This document shows positions 45,464 through 53,680 of a DNA stretch of 64,000 bases, in pieces. Source of the DNA: Pseudotabrizicola sp. (lineage in GTDB: Bacteria; Pseudomonadota; Alphaproteobacteria; Rhodobacterales; Rhodobacteraceae); the NCBI RefSeq assembly GCF_030684215.1, contig NZ_JAUXOV010000021.1:1-64000 (forward strand). Reading direction: 5' to 3'. How positions within the stretch are numbered: position 1 is the first letter of the stretch; each line of letters begins with the position of its first letter. The notes under the pieces were generated by a model, which saw only the letters and a program-made list of their open reading frames with translations, was not told the origin of the DNA and did no database searches. A program made the translations under genes and the position numbers.

Positions 45464-46645
45464 ATGCAAAGCCTTACCCAATCCCCGACCGACCCCGCCT
45501 TCGTGCAGAACCCCTATCCGTTTTATGAACGTGCCCGCGCGGCGGGGCCGTTTTTTCACTGGCAGGACTATGATCTGATCTGCACGCCGCGCGCGGCGGC
45601 CGCCAACGCCATCTTTCGCGACCGCCGGTTTGGCCGTGAGGTGCCGTCCGAACTTGCGCGCCCCATCGCACCGCACACCGCGTCGTTTTATGCGGTCGAG
45701 GCGCATTCGATGCTGGAACTGGAACCGCCCCGCCATACAAGGCTGCGCTCACTGGTGCTACGCGCCTTTACCTCGCGCCGGATTGCCGGGCTGCATGGCG
45801 ATGTCGAAAGCCTCAGCCACAGCCTGATTGACGCCCTGCCCGAGGGTGACTTTGACCTGATCACCGGCTTTGCCCAACCCCTGCCCGTGATCATCATCGC
45901 GCGGCTTCTGGGAGTGCCCGAAGACATGGCGGGACAACTCTTGCGCTGGTCAAACGCCATGGTCGGCATGTATCAGGCCCGCCGCACCTATGCGATGGAA
46001 CTGGCCGCCAGCGACGCCGCGCGCGACTTTGCCGATTTCCTGCGCGGCTATGTCGAACAGCGCCGCAAAGCCCCCGCCGATGACCTGATCACCCAGTTGA
46101 TTGCGGCAGAATCCGAAGGCGAGCGGCTGTCAACCGATGAGCTGATCACCACCTGTATCCTGCTCTTGAACGCGGGCCATGAGGCGACGGTGCATACCAT
46201 CGGCAATGGCGTGAAGACGCTGCTGGAAACCGGGTCGGTGGCGCAGATCCTGTCGCCCGACACCGTTCCGCGCGTGGTCGAGGAAATCCTGCGCTTTGAC
46301 CCCGCGCTGCACATGTTCACCCGCACCGCCTATGAAACGGTGGAGGTGATGGGCCACACCTTTCGGCGCGGCGATCAGGTGGGGCTGCTTCTGGCGGCCA
46401 CCAACCGCGACCCGCAAATGTGGGACCGCCCCGATCAGTTCCTGCCAGAGCGCCCCGACAAGCCCAACCTGACCTTTGGCGCGGGGCTGCATTTTTGTGT
46501 CGGCGCACCATTGGCCCGGCTGGAGCTGCAAATCGCCCTGCCGATACTGTTCCGTCGCCTGCCCGGCCTGCATCTGGCCGAACCGCCGCGCTATGGCGAT
46601 GTGTATCATTTTCACGGGCTGGAACGGCTGGTGCTGGCGCGCTGA
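45464..46645 (+). CDS. Cytochrome P450 monooxygenase
   Basis: A 393-residue soluble class I P450. It has the heme-binding loop FGAGLHFCVGAPLAR (Cys345), the oxygen-activating I-helix NAGHEATV (237-242), and ExxR at 274-277. No ferredoxin or ferredoxin reductase gene is adjacent, though an Fpr-type reductase lies 4.7 kb downstream. The gene follows an EamA exporter, which suggests modification and export of one compound. Substrate unknown. Confidence 0.9.
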   Translation: MQSLTQSPTDPAFVQNPYPFYERARAAGPFFHWQDYDLICTPRAAAANAIFRDRRFGREVPSELARPIAPHTASFYAVEAHSMLELEPPRHTRLRSLVLRAFTSRRIAGLHGDVESLSHSLIDALPEGDFDLITGFAQPLPVIIIARLLGVPEDMAGQLLRWSNAMVGMYQARRTYAMELAASDAARDFADFLRGYVEQRRKAPADDLITQLIAAESEGERLSTDELITTCILLLNAGHEATVHTIGNGVKTLLETGSVAQILSPDTVPRVVEEILRFDPALHMFTRTAYETVEVMGHTFRRGDQVGLLLAATNRDPQMWDRPDQFLPERPDKPNLTFGAGLHFCVGAPLARLELQIALPILFRRLPGLHLAEPPRYGDVYHFHGLERLVLAR

Positions 46646-46683
46646 TCCTTTTCTGCACGCCGGACGCAAGCTGCGCTGTTGAC

Positions 46684-46702
46684 GCCTCCGGCGGGAGTAT
46701 TT
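46684..46702. repeat. Dispersed intergenic element, copy 4
   Basis: GCCTCCGGCGGGAGTATTT, the exact reverse complement of copies 2 and 3, 38 bases after the P450 stop, followed by GCAAAGCAG. In this orientation the T-run follows the short hairpin, as in a terminator of the P450 operon. Confidence 0.72.
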
Positions 46703-46754
46703 GCAAAGCAGCAATGCCAGAACGCGCGACCACTTCTGATGGGCAAGGGCGACG

Positions 46755-47216
46755 TCAGAGCGGCAGAATCGTGGTGGATTTGATTTCTTCCATGCTCAGG
46801 AGTGCTGTGACGTTATAGATCTTCACCTCGGAAATCAGCGCCTGATAGAACTGGTCATAGGCGCGGGCGTTCTTTACGCGGACTTTCAGGATATAGTCGA
46901 TATCGCCCGCCAGCCGATGCGCCTCGAGCACCTCGGGGCGGTCGCGCAGGGTTTTCAGGAACTTGCGCTGCCATTCGGCCTCATGCTCAGAGGTGCGGAT
47001 CAAGACGAAGAAACACGCCTCCAGCCCCAAAGCTTCGGCATCCAGAATGGCGGTCTGGCGCGTGATGACGCCTTGCTCGCGCATCCGGCGGATACGGTTC
47101 CAGACCGGGGTCTTCGATGACCCCACCTTGCGCGCGATTTCATCCAGCGACTGGCTAGCATCCAACTGCAATTCACCAAGGATTTTCCGGTCCAGTTCGT
47201 CCAGTTGGGCCGCCAT
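46755..47216 (-). CDS. Lrp/AsnC-family transcriptional regulator
   Basis: A 153-residue regulator: N-terminal helix-turn-helix (SLDEIARKVGSSKTPVWNRI) and C-terminal RAM domain (EAHRLAGDIDYILKVRVKN). It diverges from the sulfur-assimilation operon across 138 bases, so it probably controls that operon in response to cysteine or a related amino acid. In databases this family is often called CysB-like Lrp, but it is not CysB itself. The much longer upstream frame is antisense to the methyltransferase gene and not real. Confidence 0.88.
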   Translation of the reverse strand: MAAQLDELDRKILGELQLDASQSLDEIARKVGSSKTPVWNRIRRMREQGVITRQTAILDAEALGLEACFFVLIRTSEHEAEWQRKFLKTLRDRPEVLEAHRLAGDIDYILKVRVKNARAYDQFYQALISEVKIYNVTALLSMEEIKSTTILPL

Positions 47217-47354
47217 TCGCCATTTCCCTTGTTTTGCAGAACCCCGGCCCCGCTTTGGCGCAGTATTGGAACAAACATCCTTATCTGCAAGCCCCCATGG
47301 CCCAAAGGCAGGAAAATATCCTATATTGTACCCAGCCAGAGACAGGACTTTGCC

Positions 47355-48116
47355 ATGACCCAACTGCATCAGCCAACGCTGCCCGTCGTCGCTTTTATCG
47401 GCGCCGGTCCCGGTGCGGCTGAACATCTGACGCTGGGGGCTTACCGTGCGATGCAAGAGGCGGATGTGGTGATCCATGACCGTCTGGTCGGTGATGAGGT
47501 GCTGGCCCTGATTCCGGCAACCGCCCTGCGGGTGGATGCGGGCAAAGAGGGGTTCGGCCCCACAACCCCGCAAAGCGCTATCAACGCAACACTTGTGGCC
47601 CATGCGATGACCGGGGCGCGGGTCGTCCGGCTCAAGGGCGGCGATTGCGGGATCTTCGGGCGGCTGGATGAGGAAATGGACGCGCTTACCGACGCCGGGA
47701 TCACGTTCCGCATCCTGCCCGGCCTGACCTCGGCCACTGTGGCTGCCGCGCAAATCGGCCAAAGCCTGACTAAACGCGGGCGCAATGCGTCGCTTCGTAT
47801 TCTCACCGGGCATGACATGGCCGGTTTTGCCGAACAGGACTGGCGCGGCATGGCCCGGCCCGGCGAGGTTGCCGCGATCTATATGGGCAAGAAGTCCGCA
47901 CGCTTTATTCAGGGCCGTCTGATGATGCATGGCACCGCGCCGGGCACCGATGTTACCATCGTCGAAAACGTCAGCCGCCCTGATCAGCGCATCATCGGCA
48001 CCACGCTGGCCCATTTGCCCGAAGCGATTGCCATCTGTGACGGGCCTGCCGTCATTCTGTTCGGCCTGGCCCCTCGTGCGGCCCGCCACTCCCTTTCCCA
48101 TTTGAAAGAAGCCTGA
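47355..48116 (+). CDS. cobA: Uroporphyrinogen-III C-methyltransferase (siroheme synthesis)
   Basis: A 253-residue SAM enzyme of the tetrapyrrole methylase fold. GAGPGAAEHLTLGAYRAM and VVRLKGGDCGIFGR form the SAM site; AVIYMGKK is near AIYMGKKSARF. It makes precorrin-2, the siroheme precursor needed by the sulfite reductase encoded two genes later. It lacks the ferrochelatase/dehydrogenase half of full-length CysG. First gene of the sulfate-assimilation operon. Confidence 0.9.
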   Translation: MTQLHQPTLPVVAFIGAGPGAAEHLTLGAYRAMQEADVVIHDRLVGDEVLALIPATALRVDAGKEGFGPTTPQSAINATLVAHAMTGARVVRLKGGDCGIFGRLDEEMDALTDAGITFRILPGLTSATVAAAQIGQSLTKRGRNASLRILTGHDMAGFAEQDWRGMARPGEVAAIYMGKKSARFIQGRLMMHGTAPGTDVTIVENVSRPDQRIIGTTLAHLPEAIAICDGPAVILFGLAPRAARHSLSHLKEA

Positions 48117-48118
48117 CC

Positions 48119-48424
48119 ATGAGCCGCCGTTTCACCGCCAAAGTCGTCACCGCCAACCGCCTGCGCGAAGGGGATGTGGTCTACCTTACCGCTGATGACC
48201 AATGGACCCAGCATCACCATGAGGCCGAGCTGATCGAAGATGAGGCCCACGCGCAAATGCGCCTTTTGCACGCGTCAGCCCAGAAGTTGCTGATCGTCGG
48301 CGCCTATCTGGCCGATGCAAAGGCTGGACCAAACGGACCGGAGCCTGTGCATTTCCGCGAGGCGTTCCGCACGCGTGGCCCGTCGAACTATGACCACGGC
48401 AAGCAAGCAGACCTGAGGGCATAA
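48119..48424 (+). CDS. DUF2849 domain-containing protein
   Basis: A 101-residue protein. VVTANRLREGDVVYLTADDQW and HFREAFRTRGPSNY are characteristic of DUF2849, regularly encoded just before the sulfite reductase in alphaproteobacteria. Two bases separate it from cobA and a few from cysI. It may serve as an assembly factor or small subunit of the reductase. Confidence 0.85.
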   Translation: MSRRFTAKVVTANRLREGDVVYLTADDQWTQHHHEAELIEDEAHAQMRLLHASAQKLLIVGAYLADAKAGPNGPEPVHFREAFRTRGPSNYDHGKQADLRA

Positions 48425-48425
48425 G

Positions 48426-50096
48426 ATGTATTCCTATTCCGATTTTGACGAATCCTTTGTCCGCGCCCGCGTTGCCCAGTTCACCGATCAGGTGGAGCGC
48501 CGCCTTGACGGGTCACTGACCGAGGAGGAGTTCCGGCCTCTGCGTCTGATGAACGGTCTTTATCTGCAACTGCACGCTTATATGCTGCGCGTGGCCATTC
48601 CCTATGGCACGATCAGCCCGCACCAGATGCGGCAACTGGCAATGATTGCCGACACCTACGACAAAGGCTATGGCCACTTTACCACCCGGCAGAACATCCA
48701 GTTCAACTGGCCCAAGCTGCCCGACGTGCCTGCGATCCTGTCGGCTTTGGCCGATGTGGAAATGCATGCCATCCAGACCTCTGGCAACTGCGTGCGCAAC
48801 GTCACCGCCGACCATTTTGCCGGGGCCGCCGCGGATGAGATCGAAGACCCCCGCCCCTATGCCGAGCTGTTGCGCCAATGGTCCACCGACCACCCGGAGT
48901 TTCAGTTCCTGCCGCGCAAGTTCAAGATCGCCATCACCGGCGCGCCCAATGACCGTGCCGTAACGCGCGCGCATGATATTGGCCTGCGCATGGTGAAGAA
49001 TGCCGTAGGCGACTCCGGGTTTGAGGTGATGGTGGGCGGTGGCCTTGGCCGCACGCCGATGATCGCCCATACCGTGCGCGATTTCCTGCCCGCGGCTGAC
49101 CTTTTGCCCTATGTCGAGGCGGTTCTGAGCGTCTATAACACCCTTGGGCGGCGCGATAACAAGTATAAGGCGCGCATCAAGATCACCGTGCATGAGACTG
49201 GGAAAGAAGAGATTTCCCGGATGATCGAGGATCGTTTCGCTGAACTGCGCCCGCTGTTTGGCGGCGCGGATCAGGCATTGCTGGATGATATCCGCGCGGC
49301 CTTTGCCCCCCCCGCGTTTCGCAACGCGTCCGTGGAAGCCTATGACGCGTTCTACAAGGCAGACCCCGTGTTCCGCGCCTGGGCCGATACCAACCTTGCC
49401 GCACATCGCAATGACCAATACGCCATCGTGACCATCAGCGTCAAAGCCCATGGCCAGACGCCGGGTGATGCGTCGTCCGACCAGATGCGCGTGATGGCCG
49501 ATCTGGCCGAGCGCTATGGTCACAACGATCTGCGCATCAGCCATGAGCAGAACGTGATCCTGCCGCATGTTCACAAATCCGACCTGCCCGCAATTCACGC
49601 GACGCTTGCGCAGGTTGGCCTGGCGACGGCCAATGTCGGCCTGATCTCTGACATCATCGCCTGCCCCGGCATGGATTACTGTGCGCTGGCCACCGCCCGC
49701 TCGATTCCGATTGCCACCCAGATCGCAGACCGCTTCAAGGCACTGGATCTGGAGCATGAGATCGGCCCGCTGAAGATCAAGATTTCTGGCTGCATCAACG
49801 CTTGCGGGCATCACCATGTTGGCCACATCGGCATTCTGGGGCTGGACCGCGCCGGCGTGGAAAACTACCAGATCACCCTTGGCGGTGACGGGTCGGAAAC
49901 AGCCGCGATTGGCGACAAGACCGGTCCGGGCTTTGCCTATGACGAGATTGTGCCCGCAGTTGAACGCATCGTGCGCGCCTATCTTTCGGTGCGCGACACG
50001 CAGGAAGAAACCTTCCTGCAAACCTTCCGCCGTCTGGGGATGGACCCGTTCAAGGCCGCGCTTTATGAAACCGAAGGCGCACAGGATGCCGCGTGA
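48426..50096 (+). CDS. cysI: Assimilatory nitrite/sulfite reductase (siroheme, 4Fe-4S)
   Basis: A 556-residue hemoprotein in the CysI/NirA superfamily. Cluster and siroheme cysteines appear as CPGMDYCALA (C-x5-C) and SGCINACGHHH (C-x3-C). Duplicated ferredoxin-like repeats (GHFTTRQNIQFNWP, NDLRISHEQNVILPHV) carry siroheme contacts. Context with CysH and siroheme synthesis indicates sulfite as substrate. No cysJ flavoprotein is present, so electrons probably come through the downstream Fpr/ferredoxin. Confidence 0.9.
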   Translation: MYSYSDFDESFVRARVAQFTDQVERRLDGSLTEEEFRPLRLMNGLYLQLHAYMLRVAIPYGTISPHQMRQLAMIADTYDKGYGHFTTRQNIQFNWPKLPDVPAILSALADVEMHAIQTSGNCVRNVTADHFAGAAADEIEDPRPYAELLRQWSTDHPEFQFLPRKFKIAITGAPNDRAVTRAHDIGLRMVKNAVGDSGFEVMVGGGLGRTPMIAHTVRDFLPAADLLPYVEAVLSVYNTLGRRDNKYKARIKITVHETGKEEISRMIEDRFAELRPLFGGADQALLDDIRAAFAPPAFRNASVEAYDAFYKADPVFRAWADTNLAAHRNDQYAIVTISVKAHGQTPGDASSDQMRVMADLAERYGHNDLRISHEQNVILPHVHKSDLPAIHATLAQVGLATANVGLISDIIACPGMDYCALATARSIPIATQIADRFKALDLEHEIGPLKIKISGCINACGHHHVGHIGILGLDRAGVENYQITLGGDGSETAAIGDKTGPGFAYDEIVPAVERIVRAYLSVRDTQEETFLQTFRRLGMDPFKAALYETEGAQDAA

Positions 50097-50835
50097 TCTG
50101 CACTCTGGCCCGGTGGCAGAGCGGGTGGCGGCGCTGAACGCGCGCTACAAGCACCACTCTGCGACCGCCGTGCTGGAACACAGCCTGAAGGACGATGATC
50201 TGGGCCATGTGGCGCTGGTGTCGTCCTTTGGTGCAGAATCGGTGGTGCTGCTGCATCTGGTTTCGGTGATCGCCCCCGAAACCCCGGTTTTGTTCATCGA
50301 CACCCGGATGCTGTTCAATGAGACGCTGGAGTATCAGCGCGAATTGGCCGACAAGCTGCCGCTGTGCGACGTGCGCACCATCCGTGCGGCGCAACCGCGT
50401 GTGGCCTTTGAAGACCCCGATGGCACCTTGCACCAGTTCAACACCGATGCCTGCTGCGCCGTGCGAAAGGTGGAACCGCTGGAGCGCGCGCTGTCGGGCT
50501 TTGATGGCTGGATCACCGGGCGCAAGCGGTTTCAAAGCAACACACGCGGCACCGTCGATTTCTTCGAGGCCGAAGGCGACACCCGGATCAAGGTCAACCC
50601 GCTGGCGCATTGGGGCCGCGAAGACCTTGAAGAATACATCGTCAACAACCGCCTGCCGCGTCACCCTCTGGTGGCCAAGGGCTATCCCAGCATTGGCTGC
50701 GCGCCTTGCACCAGCCCAGTGAAACCAGGTGAAGACCCGCGTGCAGGCCGTTGGCGCGGAACGCAAAAAACCGAATGCGGTATCCATTTCATTGATGGCA
50801 AGCCGGTTCGCATTACAAAGGACACCGCCGCATGA
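50086..50835 (+). CDS. cysH: Adenylylsulfate (APS) reductase, thioredoxin-dependent
   Basis: A 249-residue CysH. It has the PAPS-reductase core SSFGAESVVLLHLV plus both cluster cysteine pairs, CysCys at 123-124 (DACCAVRK) and Cys205/Cys208 (GCAPCTSP), which indicate a [4Fe-4S] APS reductase rather than PAPS reductase. The catalytic cysteine is Cys231 (KTECGIH). It overlaps cysI by 11 bases. A start further upstream in another frame is a shadow of cysI. Confidence 0.93.
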   Translation: MPRDLHSGPVAERVAALNARYKHHSATAVLEHSLKDDDLGHVALVSSFGAESVVLLHLVSVIAPETPVLFIDTRMLFNETLEYQRELADKLPLCDVRTIRAAQPRVAFEDPDGTLHQFNTDACCAVRKVEPLERALSGFDGWITGRKRFQSNTRGTVDFFEAEGDTRIKVNPLAHWGREDLEEYIVNNRLPRHPLVAKGYPSIGCAPCTSPVKPGEDPRAGRWRGTQKTECGIHFIDGKPVRITKDTAA

Positions 50836-51236
50836 GCGTGATCGTCACCGATACGGGCTTTGCGCCCGCCAGCCCCCTTGCAGGGGTCACGTTTGCGGAT
50901 ATTGCAAGCCATCAGGGCGTGCTGGATCTGACCCATACCGATGATCCGGCAGCGGTTCAGCCGCATCTGGACGGCCTGCACCTGATCCGCATTTCTTTCC
51001 CCGCCTTCAGCGATGGCCGCGCCTTTACGGTCGCGCGGCGGTTGCGGATGTTTGGCTATGCGGGCGAATTGCGCGCCACCGGCCCGGTGATTGCCGATCA
51101 ATACGCCATGGCCCGTCGGGTGGGCTTTGACAGCGTAGAAATTCCAGACGACCTGGCCGCGCGCCAACCTGCCGATCAATGGGTGTTCCGCGCCGATTGG
51201 CAGGCCCATCACTATCAGGCCCGCCTGCGCGCCTGA
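50832..51236 (+). CDS. DUF934 domain-containing protein
   Basis: A 134-residue protein with the DUF934 core (LIRISFPAFSDGRAFTVARR, FGYAGELRATGPVIADQYAM). It overlaps the cysH stop by four bases. DUF934 proteins accompany ferredoxin-type sulfite reductases in alpha- and gammaproteobacteria and may act as a helper of CysH/CysI. Confidence 0.87.
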   Translation: MSVIVTDTGFAPASPLAGVTFADIASHQGVLDLTHTDDPAAVQPHLDGLHLIRISFPAFSDGRAFTVARRLRMFGYAGELRATGPVIADQYAMARRVGFDSVEIPDDLAARQPADQWVFRADWQAHHYQARLRA

Positions 51237-51311
51237 GACTTTCCGCCGCTTTCCACTGATCTGGATCATAGCTAGAAGGAAGATGCCGGTTTACTGCCGG
51301 ACACAAATCTC

Positions 51312-52151
51312 ATGACCGAAGTGACCCTGATGACAGACGCACAGCCCGCCGCCGCCCCGACCGCAAAACCCCACCTGCCCGATGCGGCAAAGGTGACTTC
51401 GGTCACGCATTGGACTGACCGTCTGTTTTCGTTCCGCGTCGAGCGCCCGCGCACCTTGCGGTTCCGGTCGGGCGAGTTCGTGATGATCGGCCTGATGGGC
51501 GACACGGGCAAACCGCTGTTGCGCGCATATTCCATCGCCTCACCTGCATGGGATGAAGAGCTGGAGTTTTACTCGATCAAGGTGCCGGATGGCCCGCTGA
51601 CCAGCCGTTTGCAGCATATCACGGTGGGGGATGAGATCATCCTGCGCCCCAAACCTGTGGGAACCTTGGTGCATGACGCACTGCTGCCCGGCAAGCGTCT
51701 GTGGCTTCTGGCCACCGGCACCGGAATTGCACCCTTTGCGTCGCTGATGCGCGAGCCTGACACCTATGAGAAATATGATCAGGTGATCATGATGCACACC
51801 TGCCGCGAGGTGACCGAACTGGAATACGGTCGCCAATTGGTCGAGGCGTTGCCCGATGACCCGCTGATCGGCGAGTTGGTGGGCGACAAGCTGCTGTATT
51901 ACCCCACCACCACCCGCGAGGCTTTCCCCCGCATGGGCCGCGTGACCGACAATCTTTCGTCGGGCAAGGTCTTTGCCGACCTTGGCCTGCCGCCGATGGA
52001 CCCGGCAACAGACCGCGCCATGGTCTGCGGTTCGCTGGCATTCAACGTCGATGTCAAAGCCATCCTCGAAGGGTTTGGCCTGCGTGAGGGTGCCAATTCC
52101 GAGCCTCGGGAATATGTGGTGGAAAAGGCCTTTGTCGGCGACGGCATCTGA
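51312..52151 (+). CDS. fpr: Ferredoxin-NADP+ reductase
   Basis: A 279-residue flavoprotein. The FAD loop is LLRAYSIASPAWDEE, the NADP-binding region LLATGTGIAPFASL. Length and C-terminal EYVVEKAF match bacterial-type Fpr. As last gene of the operon it likely supplies electrons to the sulfite reductase through ferredoxin. A strong terminator follows 20 bases later. Confidence 0.92.
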   Translation: MTEVTLMTDAQPAAAPTAKPHLPDAAKVTSVTHWTDRLFSFRVERPRTLRFRSGEFVMIGLMGDTGKPLLRAYSIASPAWDEELEFYSIKVPDGPLTSRLQHITVGDEIILRPKPVGTLVHDALLPGKRLWLLATGTGIAPFASLMREPDTYEKYDQVIMMHTCREVTELEYGRQLVEALPDDPLIGELVGDKLLYYPTTTREAFPRMGRVTDNLSSGKVFADLGLPPMDPATDRAMVCGSLAFNVDVKAILEGFGLREGANSEPREYVVEKAFVGDGI

Positions 52152-52170
52152 ACCGCCTGCCCCAAAACAA

Positions 52171-52201
52171 AAAAGGCCGCGCTGACTGCGCGGCCTTTTT
52201 C
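52171..52201. terminator. Bidirectional rho-independent terminator
   Basis: AAAAAGGCCGCGC pairs with GCGCGGCCTTTTT. A run of T follows on both strands, so it stops the sulfur operon and the convergent Ala-rich gene. Confidence 0.93.
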
Positions 52202-52217
52202 GATTCATGGGGTCAGA

Positions 52218-52847
52218 TTACAGACCAAGCGCTGCTTTGACCTGAGCGATCACGCCCTCAAGCAACTCCGGGTTGGACGCGGCCGCATCCACAGCCGAGT
52301 TCAGCGTGGTTTTGGTGGCGATATCCAGCGACGAGCCGTTGATCAGACCTTTGACCGCATCAGCGTTAAAGTTTGACGGGTCCAGTGCAGCAGCAGCAGC
52401 GGTTGCAGCGCTTGCCGCAGCCTCATTTGCCGCATCAGCAGCAGCTTCGGCAGCAGCGGTGGCTTCGTTGGCAGCCTCAGCAGCAGCATCGGTTGCAGCC
52501 TCGGCAGCACCTTCTACAGCGTCGGCAGCAGCGGCGGCCGCTTCCTGTGCCGCATCGGTCGCAGCAGCAGCAGCTTCTTCAGCTGCGACAACGGCTTCGT
52601 CAACTGCATCCGTAACGGTTGCGGCTGCTTCTGCTGCGGCGGCAGCGGCTTCTTCAGCGGCGGCAACGGCAGCTGCTTCAGCCTCGGCAGCAGCTGCAGC
52701 AGCAGCCTCTTCAGCAGCTTTTGCTTCGGCGGCAGCGGTTGCTGCGGCTTGTTCAGCTGCTTGCTGCGCAGGCAAATAGCTGAATTGGTAATATCCACCA
52801 GCTGCCAGCAAGACTACAACGGCACCAACGATGACTGTTTTGTTCAT
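52218..52847 (-). CDS. Alanine-rich membrane-anchored coiled-coil protein
   Basis: A 209-residue protein. GGGAG precedes the ATG at 52847. The N-terminus has one span (TVIVGAVVVLLAAGGYYQF), then about 130 residues composed almost entirely of Ala and Glu with Thr/Asp, strongly helical and coiled-coil-like, then a 45-residue C-terminal region (FNADAVKGLINGSSLDIATK) of normal composition. It is transcribed opposite to infC and closed by the bidirectional terminator. No family assigned; an envelope spacer or tether is plausible. Confidence 0.7.
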   Translation of the reverse strand: MNKTVIVGAVVVLLAAGGYYQFSYLPAQQAAEQAAATAAAEAKAAEEAAAAAAAEAEAAAVAAAEEAAAAAAEAAATVTDAVDEAVVAAEEAAAAATDAAQEAAAAAADAVEGAAEAATDAAAEAANEATAAAEAAADAANEAAASAATAAAAALDPSNFNADAVKGLINGSSLDIATKTTLNSAVDAAASNPELLEGVIAQVKAALGL

Positions 52848-52987
52848 TTCTATTACTCCCATATCCGGGTGTCCCGCCCGGCTGAACCGTGCATATGGCA
52901 TTTGACAACCCGATTGAAAAGACTAATGCCGCATCGCAGCATGAATTTGGTGGAAAAGTGAGCGCTTTTCCTTGCCGCTCAGGCACA

Positions 52988-53035
52988 GAATGGCACCGAA
53001 TTGGCATCGAATGGCGCGGAATGGCATTGAACCCA
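52988..53035. repeat. Helically phased GAATGGC repeats upstream of infC
   Basis: GAATGGC, GAATTGGC, GAATGGC and GAATGGC start at 52988, 52998, 53009 and 53019, spacing 10-11-10. A fifth degenerate TGAACCC follows. The one-helix-turn spacing places each copy on the same DNA face, as expected for a cooperative protein site or bend element, about 60-100 bases before infC. Confidence 0.55.
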
Positions 53036-53091
53036 AAGCCCGACAGGATTATCGTGCCAGCGCTTGAGTAAACCACAAAAGGACGCACACC

Positions 53092-53631
53092 ATAGCCCGC
53101 AGACCCCACAACGCCCCGCCGCAACGTGACACCGGCCCGCGTATCAATGATCGCATTCGCAGCCCGGAAATCCGCTTGATCGGCGCAGATGGCGAAAACG
53201 TCGGCGTCGTGACGCCAGCCCGCGCGATGGCTCTGGCGGAGGAGGCGGGTCTCGATCTGGTCGAGATCAGCCCGAACGCCGAACCCCCGGTTTGCAAGAT
53301 CATGGACTTCGGCAAGTTCAAGTATGAGACGCAAAAGCGCGAAGCCGAAGCGCGCAAGAAGCAAAAGATCATCGAGATCAAGGAAATCAAATTCCGTCCC
53401 GGTACTGATACGCATGACTATGACGTTAAAATGCGCTCGGTCCTGAAGTTTCTGGAAGAAGGCGACAAGGTCAAGATCACCCTGCGCTTCCGGGGCCGCG
53501 AAATGGCCCACCAGGGGCTTGGTCTGGAACTGCTGAACCGTGTTGCCGCTGATGTGGGCGACAATGGAAAAGTCGAATCGATGCCACGGCTTGAGGGCCG
53601 TCAGATGGTGATGATGATCGGCCCGAAATAA
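53092..53631 (+). CDS. infC: Translation initiation factor IF-3 with AUA start codon
   Basis: The 179-residue protein has the IF-3 N-domain ([20 protein letters not shown]) and C-domain ([35 protein letters not shown]). The frame has no ATG, GTG or TTG between the in-frame stop at 53065 and the N-terminal domain; AAAAGGA lies eight bases before an ATA at 53092, which gives the expected N-terminus [11 protein letters not shown] at 53176 would delete part of the conserved N-domain. Non-AUG starts on infC allow IF-3 to repress its own translation. Confidence 0.93.
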   Translation: MARRPHNAPPQRDTGPRINDRIRSPEIRLIGADGENVGVVTPARAMALAEEAGLDLVEISPNAEPPVCKIMDFGKFKYETQKREAEARKKQKIIEIKEIKFRPGTDTHDYDVKMRSVLKFLEEGDKVKITLRFRGREMAHQGLGLELLNRVAADVGDNGKVESMPRLEGRQMVMMIGPK

Positions 53632-53656
53632 GGTGCAGATCTTTGCAGACCACATG

Positions 53657-53680
53657 CGGGGGCCAATCGGCCCCCGTTTT
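53657..53680 (+). terminator. Rho-independent terminator of infC
   Basis: CGGGGGCC pairs with GGCCCCCG around AATC and is followed by TTTT. It starts 26 bases after the infC stop and ends at the last base of the convergent molybdopterin-binding gene. Confidence 0.88.

Noticed and set aside
47217-48101. Long N-terminal extension of the Lrp regulator
   Set aside because: The extension is antisense to the uroporphyrinogen methyltransferase gene; the Lrp family starts at 47216.
52273-52779. Plus-strand Ala/Ser-rich frame opposite the Ala-rich gene
   Set aside because: It is the complement of a GCN-rich repeat and has no start context or domain; the minus-strand gene has signal, span and ribosome site.
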